Made by a program: the position numbers and the translations under genes. 64,000 nucleotides of DNA from Candidatus Aalborgiella aggregata. Lineage in GTDB: Bacteria > Pseudomonadota > Gammaproteobacteria > Burkholderiales > Burkholderiaceae_C. The notes under the pieces were generated by a model. That model did not search any database. It saw only the letters and a list, made by a program, of their open reading frames with translations, and had not been told where the DNA came from. The stretch is from positions 434,001 to 498,000 of the forward strand of contig JADIYY010000003.1 in assembly GCA_016705065.1 (NCBI GenBank), given 5' to 3'. Every line of letters begins with the position of its first letter. The stretch's first letter is position 1. Below are positions 18,066-28,427 of the stretch, piece by piece.

Positions 18066-19583
18066 TTATTTTGAAGTTGGCATGACAAACTCTGCGCCCT
18101 TGGCAATACTGGATGGCCAGCGCTGCATGATAGATTTTTGTTTGGTGTAGAAGCGCACACCTTCTTCGCCGTAAGCATGCATATCGCCAAACAAGCTCCT
18201 CTTCCAGCCACCGAAACCATGCCATGCCATGGGTACTGGAATTGGCACGTTGATACCAACCATACCCACTTGAATGCGTCGGCTGAACTCCCTTGCCACA
18301 TTGCCATCGCTGGTGAAGCAACTCACACCGTTGCCGAACTCGTGCGCGTTGATCAAATCAACCGCACTGACAAAGTCAGGCACGCGCACGCAGCTGAGCA
18401 CAGGTCCGAAAATCTCTTCTTTGTAAATGCGCATGTCGGGGGTGACGTTGTCAAACAGTGTTCCGCCTATCCAGTAACCATTTTCACAGCCTGCGCCCGC
18501 GTCTTTGCCTGTGAATTTGCGACCATCAACCAGTAAATCAGCGCATTGCATCTCACCTGCCATGATGTATCCGCTGATTCGTTCGTATGCTGCTTTGGTG
18601 ACGACAGGGCCCATTTCAGCGTCTAGGTGAATGCCATTTTTGATTTTCAAAGTTTTAGTGCGGGCTGCAATCAAGGGCACGATTTTGTCGGCCACATCAC
18701 CCACCAGTACAGCGACAGAAATCGCCATGCAGCGCTCACCGGCTGAGCCATAAGCCGCGCCAATCAAAGCGTCCACTGCTTGCTCTAGATCTGCATCGGG
18801 CATCACGACCATGTGGTTCTTTGCACCGCCCAAGGCTTGCACGCGTTTGCCATGGTGTGCGCCAGTCTCGTAAATGTAGTTGGCAATCGGTGTGGAACCT
18901 ACGAAGCTGACTGCTTTAACGTCTGGATGAACCAAGAGCGCGTCAACAGCTTCTTTGTCCCCCTGAACAACGTTAAAAACGCCATCGGGCAAACCCGCTT
19001 GCTTGAGCAAGTCGGCCATGTACAGCGAGGCTGATGGGTCAATCGGGCTGGGTTTCAAGACGAATGTGTTGCCTGCAGCGATGGCCACAGGAAACATCCA
19101 CATCGGTACCATCACAGGGAAGTTGAACGGTGTGATACCTGCACACACGCCCAGCGGCTGGCGCAGTGTCCAGTTGTCCATACCGGTTGAGACTTGATCG
19201 GTGAAATCGCCTTTCAGCAGTTGCGGCATGCCGCAGGCAAACTCAACGATGTCGATGCCGCGTGCAACTTCGCCCTGTGCATCGGTAAACACCTTGCCAT
19301 GCTCAGCAGTTATCAGGTGTGCCAATTTGTCTTTGTGCGTATTCAACAACTCCAAAAACTTGAACATCACCCGCGCACGGCGCAGTGGCGGTGTGTCTGA
19401 CCATTCTGGAAAAGCAGCGTGAGCAGCAGCAACGGCCGCATCAACAACCATACCGTCAGCCAAAGCGACGCGACCCGTCACTGCCCCGGTCGCTGGGTTA
19501 AAAACGTCTTGTGCACGATGCTTGCCGGCTACCTGTTGACCAGAAATGTAATGACCAATCTCAGTGATTGCTGTTGAACTCAT
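18066..19583 (-). CDS. mmsA: CoA-acylating methylmalonate-semialdehyde dehydrogenase
   Basis: MmsA oxidises methylmalonate or malonate semialdehyde with NAD+ and CoA, giving propionyl- or acetyl-CoA, in valine and myo-inositol breakdown. The 505-residue protein has the family blocks GITPFNFPVMVPMWMFPVA (given as GITPFNFPV and MWMFPVA), LGGAKNHMVVMPDA, and the catalytic C285 in AGERCMA, where the usual Glu/Gly context is that of the CoA-acylating branch. It lies upstream of, and one base from, the GMC gene. No mmsB or valine-pathway gene is adjacent, so another aldehyde delivered by the GMC enzyme is a possible substrate. Confidence 0.92.
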   Translation of the reverse strand: MSSTAITEIGHYISGQQVAGKHRAQDVFNPATGAVTGRVALADGMVVDAAVAAAHAAFPEWSDTPPLRRARVMFKFLELLNTHKDKLAHLITAEHGKVFTDAQGEVARGIDIVEFACGMPQLLKGDFTDQVSTGMDNWTLRQPLGVCAGITPFNFPVMVPMWMFPVAIAAGNTFVLKPSPIDPSASLYMADLLKQAGLPDGVFNVVQGDKEAVDALLVHPDVKAVSFVGSTPIANYIYETGAHHGKRVQALGGAKNHMVVMPDADLEQAVDALIGAAYGSAGERCMAISVAVLVGDVADKIVPLIAARTKTLKIKNGIHLDAEMGPVVTKAAYERISGYIMAGEMQCADLLVDGRKFTGKDAGAGCENGYWIGGTLFDNVTPDMRIYKEEIFGPVLSCVRVPDFVSAVDLINAHEFGNGVSCFTSDGNVAREFSRRIQVGMVGINVPIPVPMAWHGFGGWKRSLFGDMHAYGEEGVRFYTKQKSIMQRWPSSIAKGAEFVMPTSK

Positions 19584-19627
19584 GAAAACCTCTCACTATT
19601 AAATATCACAAAATATATGAATAAATA

Positions 19628-19677
19628 TGCCTCAATCTGACGTATTTATAGCCTAAACCGCTATTTAAAATATAGCA
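19628..19677 (+). repeat. Gene-end repeat, copy R4 (diverged)
   Basis: The most degraded copy: CTGACGTATTTATAGCCTA followed by the hairpin CTATTTAAAATATAG. It lies between the 3' end of marC and the start of mmsA. Confidence 0.65.
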
Positions 19678-19715
19678 ATTAAGCCGCCCTCAATGTCTAT
19701 CGATTCATCAGTAAA

Positions 19716-20360
19716 TTATGCGGCTCTGGACAGTATCGGAAACAATTTGTACAAGCCTTCTGCAATCAACTCTACCGACAAAGCAGTCAAAATCAAGCCC
19801 ATCAATCGTGTCATGATGTTGATGCCTGTTTTGCCCAAACGTTTGGCTATTGGTTCGGCCAGTGCAAAGCACAACAAGGTTGCCAAACCAATCACCACGC
19901 CGTAACCCACCAGTGTCAGTTGCGGCAACCAACCTTTGGCTTTGTCGGCATAAATCACCACCGTGGACATGGTGGCTGGGCCTGTTAGCAGGGGTATGGT
20001 TAATGGCACAACGGCAATGCTGGAACCGATAGATGATTTCTCTTCGGCTTCGCGTAGCTCGTCTGGGTTAGACCGTGAATCGGCAGGCTGCGCGTTCAAC
20101 ATGGAGAGCGCAGAAGTCATCAGCAACAAACCACCACCCACTTGGAAGCTGGCCAATGAAATGCCGAAGAAGCTCAAAATTTCCAAACCCAATAAAGCGC
20201 TCACCGCAATCACCATGAAGGCGCTGAACGATGAAATGAAAACCGTGTGCCGGCGCTGTGCGCGCGAAAAATTTTGCGTGTAGTGAATGAAAAAAGGCAC
20301 AGCAGCGAGTGGGTTCACAATCGCCAACAAAGTCACCAAGGGTTTTAATTCAATCACCAT
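19716..20360 (-). CDS. MarC family integral membrane protein
   Basis: A 214-residue protein with six predicted membrane helices, belonging to the MarC/UPF0056 family (PF01914). Characteristic parts are NPLAAVPFFIHYT near the N-terminus, VPLTIPLLTGPATMSTVV in the middle and the terminal ALSVELIAEGL. The family is conserved in the inner membrane of proteobacteria, but its function is unknown; the early link to multidrug resistance was withdrawn. It lies 13 bases after the corA-like gene on the same strand. Confidence 0.9.
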   Translation of the reverse strand: MVIELKPLVTLLAIVNPLAAVPFFIHYTQNFSRAQRRHTVFISSFSAFMVIAVSALLGLEILSFFGISLASFQVGGGLLLMTSALSMLNAQPADSRSNPDELREAEEKSSIGSSIAVVPLTIPLLTGPATMSTVVIYADKAKGWLPQLTLVGYGVVIGLATLLCFALAEPIAKRLGKTGINIMTRLMGLILTALSVELIAEGLYKLFPILSRAA

Positions 20361-20373
20361 TGCGTTGCCCCTT

Positions 20374-21495
20374 TTATCGTCCAGTCCTGGCTAAATAGCG
20401 TTTGCGCCAAAACACCACAATCAAGGTCACAGCCACTGAGAACATCAGTCCCATCGTCCACCACAATGCGTATTGGTTGTGAATGATGGGAAAAGTTTCA
20501 AAGTTCATGCCAAAGAAACCAGTGATTAAATTCAGTGGCAAAAAGACAGCGGTAATCGCCGTCAAAGTGCGCATGATGTCATTGGTGCGGTTGCTTTGCG
20601 CGCCGAAATGGATTTGAATGGCGGATTCGGCCGTATGCTCTAAGCGCTGTACATGGCGTACCACGCGTTCGATGTGCTCAATCACGTCGCGCGCCCTGGC
20701 CACCAAAGCATCATGCTCGGTTTGCATCACACCCAAAGATTGCTCTCTGAATGTGTCTAACCATTCTTGCATGGCGTCTTGTTGCTCTTCACACAAGTCT
20801 TCCAGTGTGTGCAGCTCATTGCGGGCTGCCAATAACGCACTCCAATTGGTGAAATGCGAGCGCGGGTTCAGCAGTTCGATTTGCCATTGGTCAAGTTGCG
20901 TGCTCAGGTCTTTGCGCAAATCCAAATAACTGTCCACCATCATGTTGATCATGCGCAACATCAAATCGGCGGGGCTGGATGGCAAGCGACTGCGTGCTGT
21001 TGCAGCAGCAGAGTTGGCTTGTTCACTGACCAAAGCATCTTTCAGGTAACGTTCAACAAATGTTTTCGCTGTGTGGCAACCTTTTGGGTGAATGCTGATG
21101 AGCAATTTGTCGAACTGCACAAAACCAACGGCGCGGGTGTCAATGCGATGAAACACAGCCGCATTGTGTTTGTGTGTTTTGTGTTTGGGCTTTTCTAGAT
21201 CGCTTATGCTAGATTCGAGCGCTTCTGTGTTCGACACCAAGCGTCTGAAAATCACCAAATCGTAGACAGAGGTGAAATCGTATTGAGAAGGGTGCAGAGG
21301 AGATTCCAAATCTTTGCAATGCAAGTCCAACAGGTTTGAGCCACCTACTTGTTGTGCCAGTTTTTGCAGCTCTGGCAAATCGGTACTGAAAGTTTCACGC
21401 TCGGTGAAGACCCACACAAAACCATCTGGTGGCGCAGTGCTGGGCAACGCATCGACAAACTGCAAGCTACCTTGGGTAAAGACGATGATTTGCAT
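20374..21495 (-). CDS. CorA family divalent cation transporter
   Basis: A 373-residue protein with a large cytoplasmic N-terminal domain, a long helix rich in charged residues (about 240-300) and two C-terminal membrane helices. The pore signature GMN is present in FFGMNFETFPII at the end of the first helix, though the usual MPE that follows is FPI, as in ZntB-like and other CorA relatives. It would move Mg2+ or another divalent ion across the inner membrane as a pentamer. The call as CorA superfamily is firm; the ion is not. Confidence 0.88.
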   Translation of the reverse strand: MQIIVFTQGSLQFVDALPSTAPPDGFVWVFTERETFSTDLPELQKLAQQVGGSNLLDLHCKDLESPLHPSQYDFTSVYDLVIFRRLVSNTEALESSISDLEKPKHKTHKHNAAVFHRIDTRAVGFVQFDKLLISIHPKGCHTAKTFVERYLKDALVSEQANSAAATARSRLPSSPADLMLRMINMMVDSYLDLRKDLSTQLDQWQIELLNPRSHFTNWSALLAARNELHTLEDLCEEQQDAMQEWLDTFREQSLGVMQTEHDALVARARDVIEHIERVVRHVQRLEHTAESAIQIHFGAQSNRTNDIMRTLTAITAVFLPLNLITGFFGMNFETFPIIHNQYALWWTMGLMFSVAVTLIVVFWRKRYLARTGR

Positions 21496-21525
21496 TTTGC
21501 CGTCGGGTGTTGATTCAGTGCGATA

Positions 21526-22560
<1,035 letters not shown>

Positions 22561-22701
22561 GGCTTTGTGAATGTAGTGTTGAGAGAAGGATCTGTTGAAT
22601 TAATTAATTACCTGTTGGAAAAAACCGACACCACAGGTGAAGTGCCAATGATACCTTCTTCCATCACTTTTTCCTTTTCAAATCACAACAGCTTGATAAC
22701 C

Positions 22702-24003
22702 ATGATCACACTTGACCATTGCCGTGCACTGGACGCGCAAGACCCGCTGCGCGCATTCAAAGACAAATTCAGTTTACCCGCTGGCGTGATTTATTTGGAC
22801 GGCAACTCCTTGGGGGTTTTGCCCAAAACCACTTCCGCCAGAGTCACGCAAGTTGTCGAACAAGAATGGGGCAATGGCTTGATACGCAGTTGGAATTCGG
22901 CAGGCTGGTTTGAATTGCCGCAAAAAGTAGGTAACAAGATTGCCAAGCTCATTGGTGCTGGACCAGGTGAAGTGGTCGCCACCGATACCACTTCCATCAA
23001 CCTGTACAAAGTATTGAGCGCGGCACTGCATATCGCTGCCACCGATTCACCCCAACGCAAAATCATTGTGAGTGAACGCAGCAACTTTCCGACCGATTTG
23101 TACATAGCGCAAGCGCTGTGCAAAGAGCGCGGCTATACCTTGCAGTTAATCGAAGAACATGAAATCGCCACTGCGTTGACACAAGATGTTGCTGTGCTGA
23201 TGCTGACCCATGTCAACTACCGCACGGGTGCGATGCATGACATGTCAAAGCTCACACAAATCGCACATGCAGCTGGCATTTTGACGGTGTGGGATTTGGC
23301 GCATAGCGCGGGTGCGGTACCCGTCGATTTGCACAGCGCAAAGGCTGATTTTGCAGTCGGTTGCGGATATAAATACCTCAATGGCGGACCAGGCGCACCG
23401 GCCTTTGTGTGGGTCAACTCTAAGCATGCGGATCGCTTTTGGCAACCTTTGGCAGGCTGGTGGGGGCATGCCACACCATTTGAATTCACGCCCGACTACA
23501 AGCCCGCAGCAGGCATCAACCGCTATTTATGTGGCACACAACCCATCATCAACATGGCGGCGCTGGACTGTGGGCTGGACGTGTATTTGGCTACAGAAGA
23601 ACTAGGCGGCATGTCTGCATTGAGAACCAAATCGTTGGCGCTGACTGACCTGTTCATCGCATTGGTAGAAGAACGCTGCGCAGGTTTTGACATCGGCTTG
23701 GCTACACCGCTGAATCATGCGCAACGTGGCTCGCAGGTTTGCCTGACACGCGAACATGGCGATGGATTGGTTGGCGCTCCATCGGGAGCTTTTGCCATCG
23801 TGCAAGCTCTGATCGCACGCGGTGTGATTGGCGACTACCGCGCGGGCGACGGCAAAGCGCACAAAGACATCATGCGTTTTGGCTTCACACCTTTGTACAT
23901 CGGCTATGAAGATGTGTGGCATGCCGTGGAGCATTTGCGCCAAGTCTTGGTCAATGAAGAATGGAAGCGGGCCGAGTTCAACCAAAAACACGCGGTGACT
24001 TAA
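22702..24003 (+). CDS. kynU: Kynureninase
   Basis: KynU is the PLP enzyme that splits kynurenine to anthranilate and alanine. The 433-residue protein has YLDGNSLGVLP near the N-terminus, the PLP-binding lysine K224 in GCGYKYLNGGPG, and the substrate-site block GWWGHATPFEF. The frame opens upstream to 22447, but that part runs back over hemB; the ATG at 22702 gives the normal N-terminus. kynA follows by 30 bases in the same operon. The formamidase kynB is not in the window. Confidence 0.96.
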   Translation: MITLDHCRALDAQDPLRAFKDKFSLPAGVIYLDGNSLGVLPKTTSARVTQVVEQEWGNGLIRSWNSAGWFELPQKVGNKIAKLIGAGPGEVVATDTTSINLYKVLSAALHIAATDSPQRKIIVSERSNFPTDLYIAQALCKERGYTLQLIEEHEIATALTQDVAVLMLTHVNYRTGAMHDMSKLTQIAHAAGILTVWDLAHSAGAVPVDLHSAKADFAVGCGYKYLNGGPGAPAFVWVNSKHADRFWQPLAGWWGHATPFEFTPDYKPAAGINRYLCGTQPIINMAALDCGLDVYLATEELGGMSALRTKSLALTDLFIALVEERCAGFDIGLATPLNHAQRGSQVCLTREHGDGLVGAPSGAFAIVQALIARGVIGDYRAGDGKAHKDIMRFGFTPLYIGYEDVWHAVEHLRQVLVNEEWKRAEFNQKHAVT

Positions 24004-24033
24004 TTCGAAAACACAACAACAAAGAGAACCACC

Positions 24034-24888
24034 ATGAACTGCCCCGTCCATCCAACATCCGTTGTTGACCCTGCCAAAGAAGGCGCCAAAATGGATTTCA
24101 GCGCCAGCATGAGCTATGGCGACTATTTGCAAATTGATACCATTTTGTCCGCGCAAAAGCCGTTATCACCCAATCACAATGAGATGCTGTTCATCATCCA
24201 GCACCAAACCAGTGAACTGTGGATGAAGTTGATGTTGCACGAAATGAATGCCGCGATACAACACATAGCAACCGACCAACTGTCAACCGCTTTCAAGATG
24301 TTGGCGCGTGTCAGCAAAATCATGGAACAACTGGTGCACGCTTGGGATGTGTTGGCAACCATGACGCCGCCTGAATACAGCGCCATACGACCGTATTTGG
24401 GGCAGTCCAGCGGTTTTCAAAGTTTTCAATACCGTTGCATCGAGTTCAGCTTGGGCAATAAAAATCCGGCCATGATTCAGCCTCATGTGCACCACCCCGA
24501 ACGCTTGGCCATGGTGCAAGCCGCTTATAACGCGCCCAGCTTGTACGACGAAGCGTTGCGCTTGCTAGCGCGACGGGGTTTGCCAATTCCCAGCAGCCAT
24601 ACGCAACGCGATTGGACGCAACCTTATGTTGAAAGCCAAGCAGTCGAACAAGCATGGCTCACAGTTTATCGTGACACACAAACCTATTGGGATCTTTACC
24701 AACTGGGCGAAGAGTTGACTGATTTAGAAGACGCCTTTCGGCTCTGGCGTTTTCGCCATGTCACCACTGTAGAACGTGTGATTGGTTTTAAACGCGGTTC
24801 GGGTGGCACCAACGGAGTGGGCTATTTGCGCAAAATGTTGGATGTGGTTTTGTTTCCAGAAATTTGGAAACTTAGAACAGATTTATAA
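24034..24888 (+). CDS. kynA: Tryptophan 2,3-dioxygenase
   Basis: KynA opens the indole ring of tryptophan to give N-formylkynurenine, using heme and O2. The 284-residue length is normal. Visible family blocks are SYGDYLQIDTILSAQKP, HNEMLFIIQHQTSELWMK (with the active-site His early in the block), SGFQSFQYRCIEF, WRFRHVTTVERVIGFKRG (holding the proximal heme His) and GTNGVGYLRK. The gene follows kynU directly. With kynU it leads from tryptophan toward anthranilate if a formamidase exists elsewhere. Confidence 0.97.
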   Translation: MNCPVHPTSVVDPAKEGAKMDFSASMSYGDYLQIDTILSAQKPLSPNHNEMLFIIQHQTSELWMKLMLHEMNAAIQHIATDQLSTAFKMLARVSKIMEQLVHAWDVLATMTPPEYSAIRPYLGQSSGFQSFQYRCIEFSLGNKNPAMIQPHVHHPERLAMVQAAYNAPSLYDEALRLLARRGLPIPSSHTQRDWTQPYVESQAVEQAWLTVYRDTQTYWDLYQLGEELTDLEDAFRLWRFRHVTTVERVIGFKRGSGGTNGVGYLRKMLDVVLFPEIWKLRTDL

Positions 24889-24981
24889 GTGCCATCACAC
24901 AAGCACGCTGGCGAGAAAGGCGGTTTGCTGGTTATTGGCCATACTGCTTGTAGTTGACCACTCTGCAAAGAATATATATAA

Positions 24982-25033
24982 TTGACCTGTAGCCGTCGTA
25001 TTGATTGCCTGGTGTGCTATTAAAACTATAGCA
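24982..25033 (+). repeat. Gene-end repeat, copy R5
   Basis: Unit with TTGACCTGTAGCCGTCGTATT, TTGCCTGG and the hairpin TGCTATTAAAACTATAGCA. It lies in the convergent gap between kynA and nadB and ends 6 bases from the nadB stop codon. Confidence 0.85.
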
Positions 25034-25039
25034 ATTCAG

Positions 25040-26638
25040 TTATATTGGCGTCAGTATGGTAGGCTTTGCCTCTGGCAACATATTGGGGTAATCGCGGCTG
25101 AAGTGCAAGCCACGGCTTTCGTGGCGCAGCTGTGCGGATTGAACGATCAAATCGGCCACTTCGACCAAGTTGCGCAGCTCCAGCAAGTCGCGCGTGACAT
25201 GAAAGCGGGCGTAGAACTCATCAATTTCCGCTTTGAGCAAATCAATGCGATGGGCCGCGCGATCCAGGCGTTTGTTGGTGCGCACGATACCAACATAATC
25301 CCACATGAAACGTCGCAGCTCGGCCCAGTTGTGAGAAATGACCACCAATTCATCGGGGTCAGTCACTTGGCTATCGTCCCAGGCTTTCAGTGCGGTGGGC
25401 TTTGTTTTCGGCTTGGCTTGAATGACTTTTGCCGCGGCATTGGCAAACACCATGCATTCCACCAGCGAATTGCTGGCCAAACGGTTCGCGCCATGCAAGC
25501 CGGTATACGTTGTTTCACCAATCGCAAACAAGCCAGCCAAATCAGTTTGGCCATCCAGGTCCGTCATCACGCCACCGCAGGTGTAATGTGCTGCGGGTAC
25601 AACGGGGATGGGTTCTTTGGTGATGTCAATGCCCAGTTCCAAACATTTGGCTTTGATGTTGGGGAAATGTTCTTGCAAAAATTCTGGCGATTTGTGTGAA
25701 ATATCCAAGTACACACAATCCACGCCGTGTTTTTTCATTTCATAGTCAATGGCGCGCGCTACTACGTCGCGTGGTGCCAATTCAGCACGTGCATCGTGCT
25801 GCGGCATGAAGCGCTTGCCGGCGTTTTCACCACCTGCTGATTCAGGTAAAAGCAAATGCCCGCCCTCGCCGCGCACGGCTTCGGTGATTAAAAAACTCTT
25901 GGCGTGTGGGTGGTACAAACAAGTCGGATGGAATTGAATGAACTCCATGTTCGCCACCCGGCAACCCGCGCGCCAAGCGGCTGCAATGCCGTCGCCCGTG
26001 GCGGTGTCGGGGTTGGTGGTGAACAAATACACCTTGCCTGCACCGCCAGTGGCCAAAATGGTTTGCGGAGCTGCAAAGGTCACCACCTTGTCTTTGGTTT
26101 GGTCTAAAACATACGCACCCACACAATGTGTTGCTTTGCTAGCTGTTGTTTTGTCGGTTATCAAATCAATCAGCATGTGCTGTTCAAACACCGTCACGTT
26201 CGCAGTCTCTTTGATGCGTTGTACCAGCACTTGTTGCACGGCTGCGCCGGTGGCATCGGTCACGTGCACGATGCGTCGCTCGCTGTGACCACCTTCACGT
26301 GTCAAGTGCACATGTCCATTTTCTTGGGTGAACTGAACACCCAAAGATTGCAACCATGCAATGCTTTCAGGTGCATGTTCAACGGTGAATTCTGTGGCTT
26401 TGAGGTCACACAATCCCGCGCCGGCTATCAAGGTATCTTTTATATGCGACTGGTACGAGTCACCCTCACCCAGCACTGCAGCAATGCCACCTTGCGCCCA
26501 TGCGCTTGAACCGTCGCCCAAAATATTTTTGGTGATGACGGCCACGCGGTGTGTGGGCGCCAGCCGCAACGCGGCGCTTAAGCCCGCAAGACCGCTGCCA
26601 ATGATGATGACGTCAAATGTGTGGGCTGTAGAAGACAT
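25040..26638 (-). CDS. nadB: L-aspartate oxidase
   Basis: NadB oxidises L-aspartate to iminoaspartate with FAD, the first step of de novo NAD synthesis. The protein (532 residues from the chosen ATG) has the FAD motif GSGLAGLSAAL, SSAWAQGGIAAVLG, the substrate loop HLTREGGHSERRIVH, EFIQFHPTCLY and the C-terminal RAAHRIDLLKAEIDEFYARF helices. A GTG two codons earlier (26644) is also possible. nadA and nadC are not nearby. Confidence 0.97.
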   Translation of the reverse strand: MSSTAHTFDVIIIGSGLAGLSAALRLAPTHRVAVITKNILGDGSSAWAQGGIAAVLGEGDSYQSHIKDTLIAGAGLCDLKATEFTVEHAPESIAWLQSLGVQFTQENGHVHLTREGGHSERRIVHVTDATGAAVQQVLVQRIKETANVTVFEQHMLIDLITDKTTASKATHCVGAYVLDQTKDKVVTFAAPQTILATGGAGKVYLFTTNPDTATGDGIAAAWRAGCRVANMEFIQFHPTCLYHPHAKSFLITEAVRGEGGHLLLPESAGGENAGKRFMPQHDARAELAPRDVVARAIDYEMKKHGVDCVYLDISHKSPEFLQEHFPNIKAKCLELGIDITKEPIPVVPAAHYTCGGVMTDLDGQTDLAGLFAIGETTYTGLHGANRLASNSLVECMVFANAAAKVIQAKPKTKPTALKAWDDSQVTDPDELVVISHNWAELRRFMWDYVGIVRTNKRLDRAAHRIDLLKAEIDEFYARFHVTRDLLELRNLVEVADLIVQSAQLRHESRGLHFSRDYPNMLPEAKPTILTPI

Positions 26639-26684
26639 AAGCACGGATTCTAAGCGCTCTCTTCTGGTATGCCAGATTGGCTAT

Positions 26685-27149
26685 TTATTTGGGTCGCAAT
26701 TGATCAGGTCGGACGCGTGACGTTAAGAGCTGTTCGATATGGTCGGTGTCGATGACAACATTTTCTTTATCGACCAAGGCTTGCTCGTAGTCATTCCAAC
26801 CACGTATGCCTGTTTTAAGTGACACCACGTTGGTAAAACCGAGTTGTTGCATGGTATCCACCGCCAATGCAGAACGGTGGCCAGAGCGACAGATTACCAC
26901 TATCGATTGCTTGCGTTCGGCAGCCAGTGAGGGAATCGTGTCCTCATAGTCCCAATCGCAACTGGACTCCAAAATACCACGCGGCACGTTGATAGAACCG
27001 GCAATGTGCCCATGTTCAAATTCACTGGGTTCGCGCACATCAATCACCAATGGTTTGTTGCCAGATGCCAGCAAATCAACCAAATCCCACGGCAATATCT
27101 CACGCACACGTGTCAAAGCGTCGTTGATTAAATCGTTGTAGCGTTTCAT
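26685..27149 (-). CDS. Rhodanese domain sulfurtransferase
   Basis: A 154-residue cytoplasmic protein with a single rhodanese domain. Family features are VIDVREPSEFEHGHIAGSIN (the parts VIDVREP and HGHIAGSIN) and the active-site loop with C87 in ICRSGHRSA. It would carry a persulfide and pass sulfur to an acceptor; the partner is unknown. The six-residue loop CRSGHR is of the kind seen in single-domain bacterial rhodaneses. It is upstream of nadB on the same strand with a 46-base gap. Confidence 0.9.
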   Translation of the reverse strand: MKRYNDLINDALTRVREILPWDLVDLLASGNKPLVIDVREPSEFEHGHIAGSINVPRGILESSCDWDYEDTIPSLAAERKQSIVVICRSGHRSALAVDTMQQLGFTNVVSLKTGIRGWNDYEQALVDKENVVIDTDHIEQLLTSRVRPDQLRPK

Positions 27150-27264
27150 TAAAAATCAAATAGCAATTTACATTGTTAACCCAAGCTGTGCATCATGATT
27201 GTAGGTGTTTAATAATCTGACTTATTAAACAAGATGCCAGCTTGTGAGAGTGCCAGCTATTTTG

Positions 27265-28251
27265 CTAGCATTTGTTTAGTAGCCACTGACCTACTGCATG
27301 GGGCATGGCATGCACGTGAGTTTGAAAGCCGCCTTGTGCAAAACCCACATGCCCCCCATGCGCAGGTTGCCACAAAGTGACATGCTGACCTACTTCGCTT
27401 TTCTTGGGCAAACTGCTAACTGGCATGAAAGGGTCATTCAAAGCATTCAGCGCCAATGCCGGTATTTGAATGTCGGCCATACGCGGCTTGGCAGATGCAC
27501 GCCGCCAGTAATCATCGGTGTTTTTAAAACCGTGCAAAGGCGCGGTAAACACATTGTCAAATTCATACAGATTCTGACTCGCCTGCAGCTTTTTGCCATC
27601 AAACAAGCCTGGGTGCAACGCCAATCGCTCCAACGCTTTTGGCTTCATGGTGCGCAAAAATAACGGGGTGTAGATATGACGATTCAAACCTAAGCCAATC
27701 CAATGCCCAGACGACATCAAATCCAATGGCGAACTGACCGATGCTACAGCACTGACCACCTTTGCCGCTTCTTTCCCCATCTCCTGTGCCCAGCGCATTA
27801 GCGCGTTGCCGCCAAGCGAGACGCCTACAACGATCAGTTGACGGTTAGGATGCGATGCCTTTATTCGACGCAGTAGCCAGTCAATTTCTTCAAAATCACC
27901 AGAATGGTATGCGCGTGGCATGCGATTAACCTCACCACTGCAACCACGAAAATGAGGTACGGCGAGCGGTATTTTTCGCACACGCGCCCAGTCTGAAAAT
28001 GCCAATGCATAGTGGCTTTGCGACGAACCTTCTAAGCCATGAAAAAGCACCAGAAAAGGGGTGCTTGATTCGACTGCATGGGTAGAAAAATCAACATCTA
28101 CAAAATCACCATCAGGCGCATCCCAGCGCTGGCGTATGTATTGCGGCTTGTGCTCCGAAAAGACACGCGAAAACAATGCAGGCCAAATGGTTTGCATGTG
28201 GCCACCCAAAAGCCAAAATGGGGCAGGCACATTTAAATCGGGGCTGGACAT
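27265..28251 (-). CDS. YheT-type alpha/beta hydrolase
   Basis: A 328-residue member of the YheT/ABHD1-3 group (UPF0017). The N-terminal LLGGHMQTIWPAL is the strongest family mark; the nucleophile elbow is VGVSLGGN with S145, preceded by LFHGLEGSS (oxyanion region) and the conserved HFRGCSGE. The His of the triad is in HGGHVGF near the C-terminus. It is a predicted cytoplasmic esterase with unknown substrate. It sits just downstream of the tRNA on the minus strand. Confidence 0.92.
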   Translation of the reverse strand: MSSPDLNVPAPFWLLGGHMQTIWPALFSRVFSEHKPQYIRQRWDAPDGDFVDVDFSTHAVESSTPFLVLFHGLEGSSQSHYALAFSDWARVRKIPLAVPHFRGCSGEVNRMPRAYHSGDFEEIDWLLRRIKASHPNRQLIVVGVSLGGNALMRWAQEMGKEAAKVVSAVASVSSPLDLMSSGHWIGLGLNRHIYTPLFLRTMKPKALERLALHPGLFDGKKLQASQNLYEFDNVFTAPLHGFKNTDDYWRRASAKPRMADIQIPALALNALNDPFMPVSSLPKKSEVGQHVTLWQPAHGGHVGFAQGGFQTHVHAMPHAVGQWLLNKC

Positions 28252-28276
28252 GACGTTAAGAATACGCAGATTGAAT

Positions 28277-28353
28277 TGGTGGGACGTGTAGGACTTGAAC
28301 CTACGACCAAAGGATTATGAGTCCTCTGCTCTAACCAACTGAGCTAACATCCC
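28277..28353 (-). tRNA. tRNA with CAU anticodon (Met, or Ile2)
   Basis: A 77-nt cloverleaf with encoded CCA. The acceptor stem pairs GGGATGT with ACGTCCC (one G-U), the anticodon stem GAGGA with TCCTT around the loop CTCATAA, and the T arm GTAGG-TTCAAGT-CCTAC. The anticodon CAT is at 28317-28319. It lacks the initiator C1-A72 mismatch (first pair is G-C), so it is not initiator tRNA. Elongator Met is the default call, but tRNA-Ile2, whose C34 is modified by TilS, has the same anticodon and cannot be excluded by eye. Confidence 0.95.
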
Positions 28354-28361
28354 GCCTTGAT

Positions 28362-28394
28362 CCAGTTTGAGCGCTTTCAATTGTCTCAAACTGG
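28362..28394. repeat. Inverted repeat between hrcA and the tRNA
   Basis: CCAGTTTGAG (28362-28371) and CTCAAACTGG (28385-28394) form a perfect 10-bp stem with a 13-base loop, and flanking TTGA/TCAA extend the match. On the minus strand it follows hrcA and precedes the tRNA. There is no T run after the stem, so it is not a standard terminator; a processing site or operator is possible. Confidence 0.7.
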
Positions 28395-28427
28395 GGTCAA
28401 CCCGCTATTGTAAACAAGTCGCACGGT

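Noticed and set aside
22590..22612. TTAATTAATTA stretch upstream of kynU as a specific operator
   Set aside because: It is simply AT-rich and palindromic by composition; nothing links it to a known regulator.
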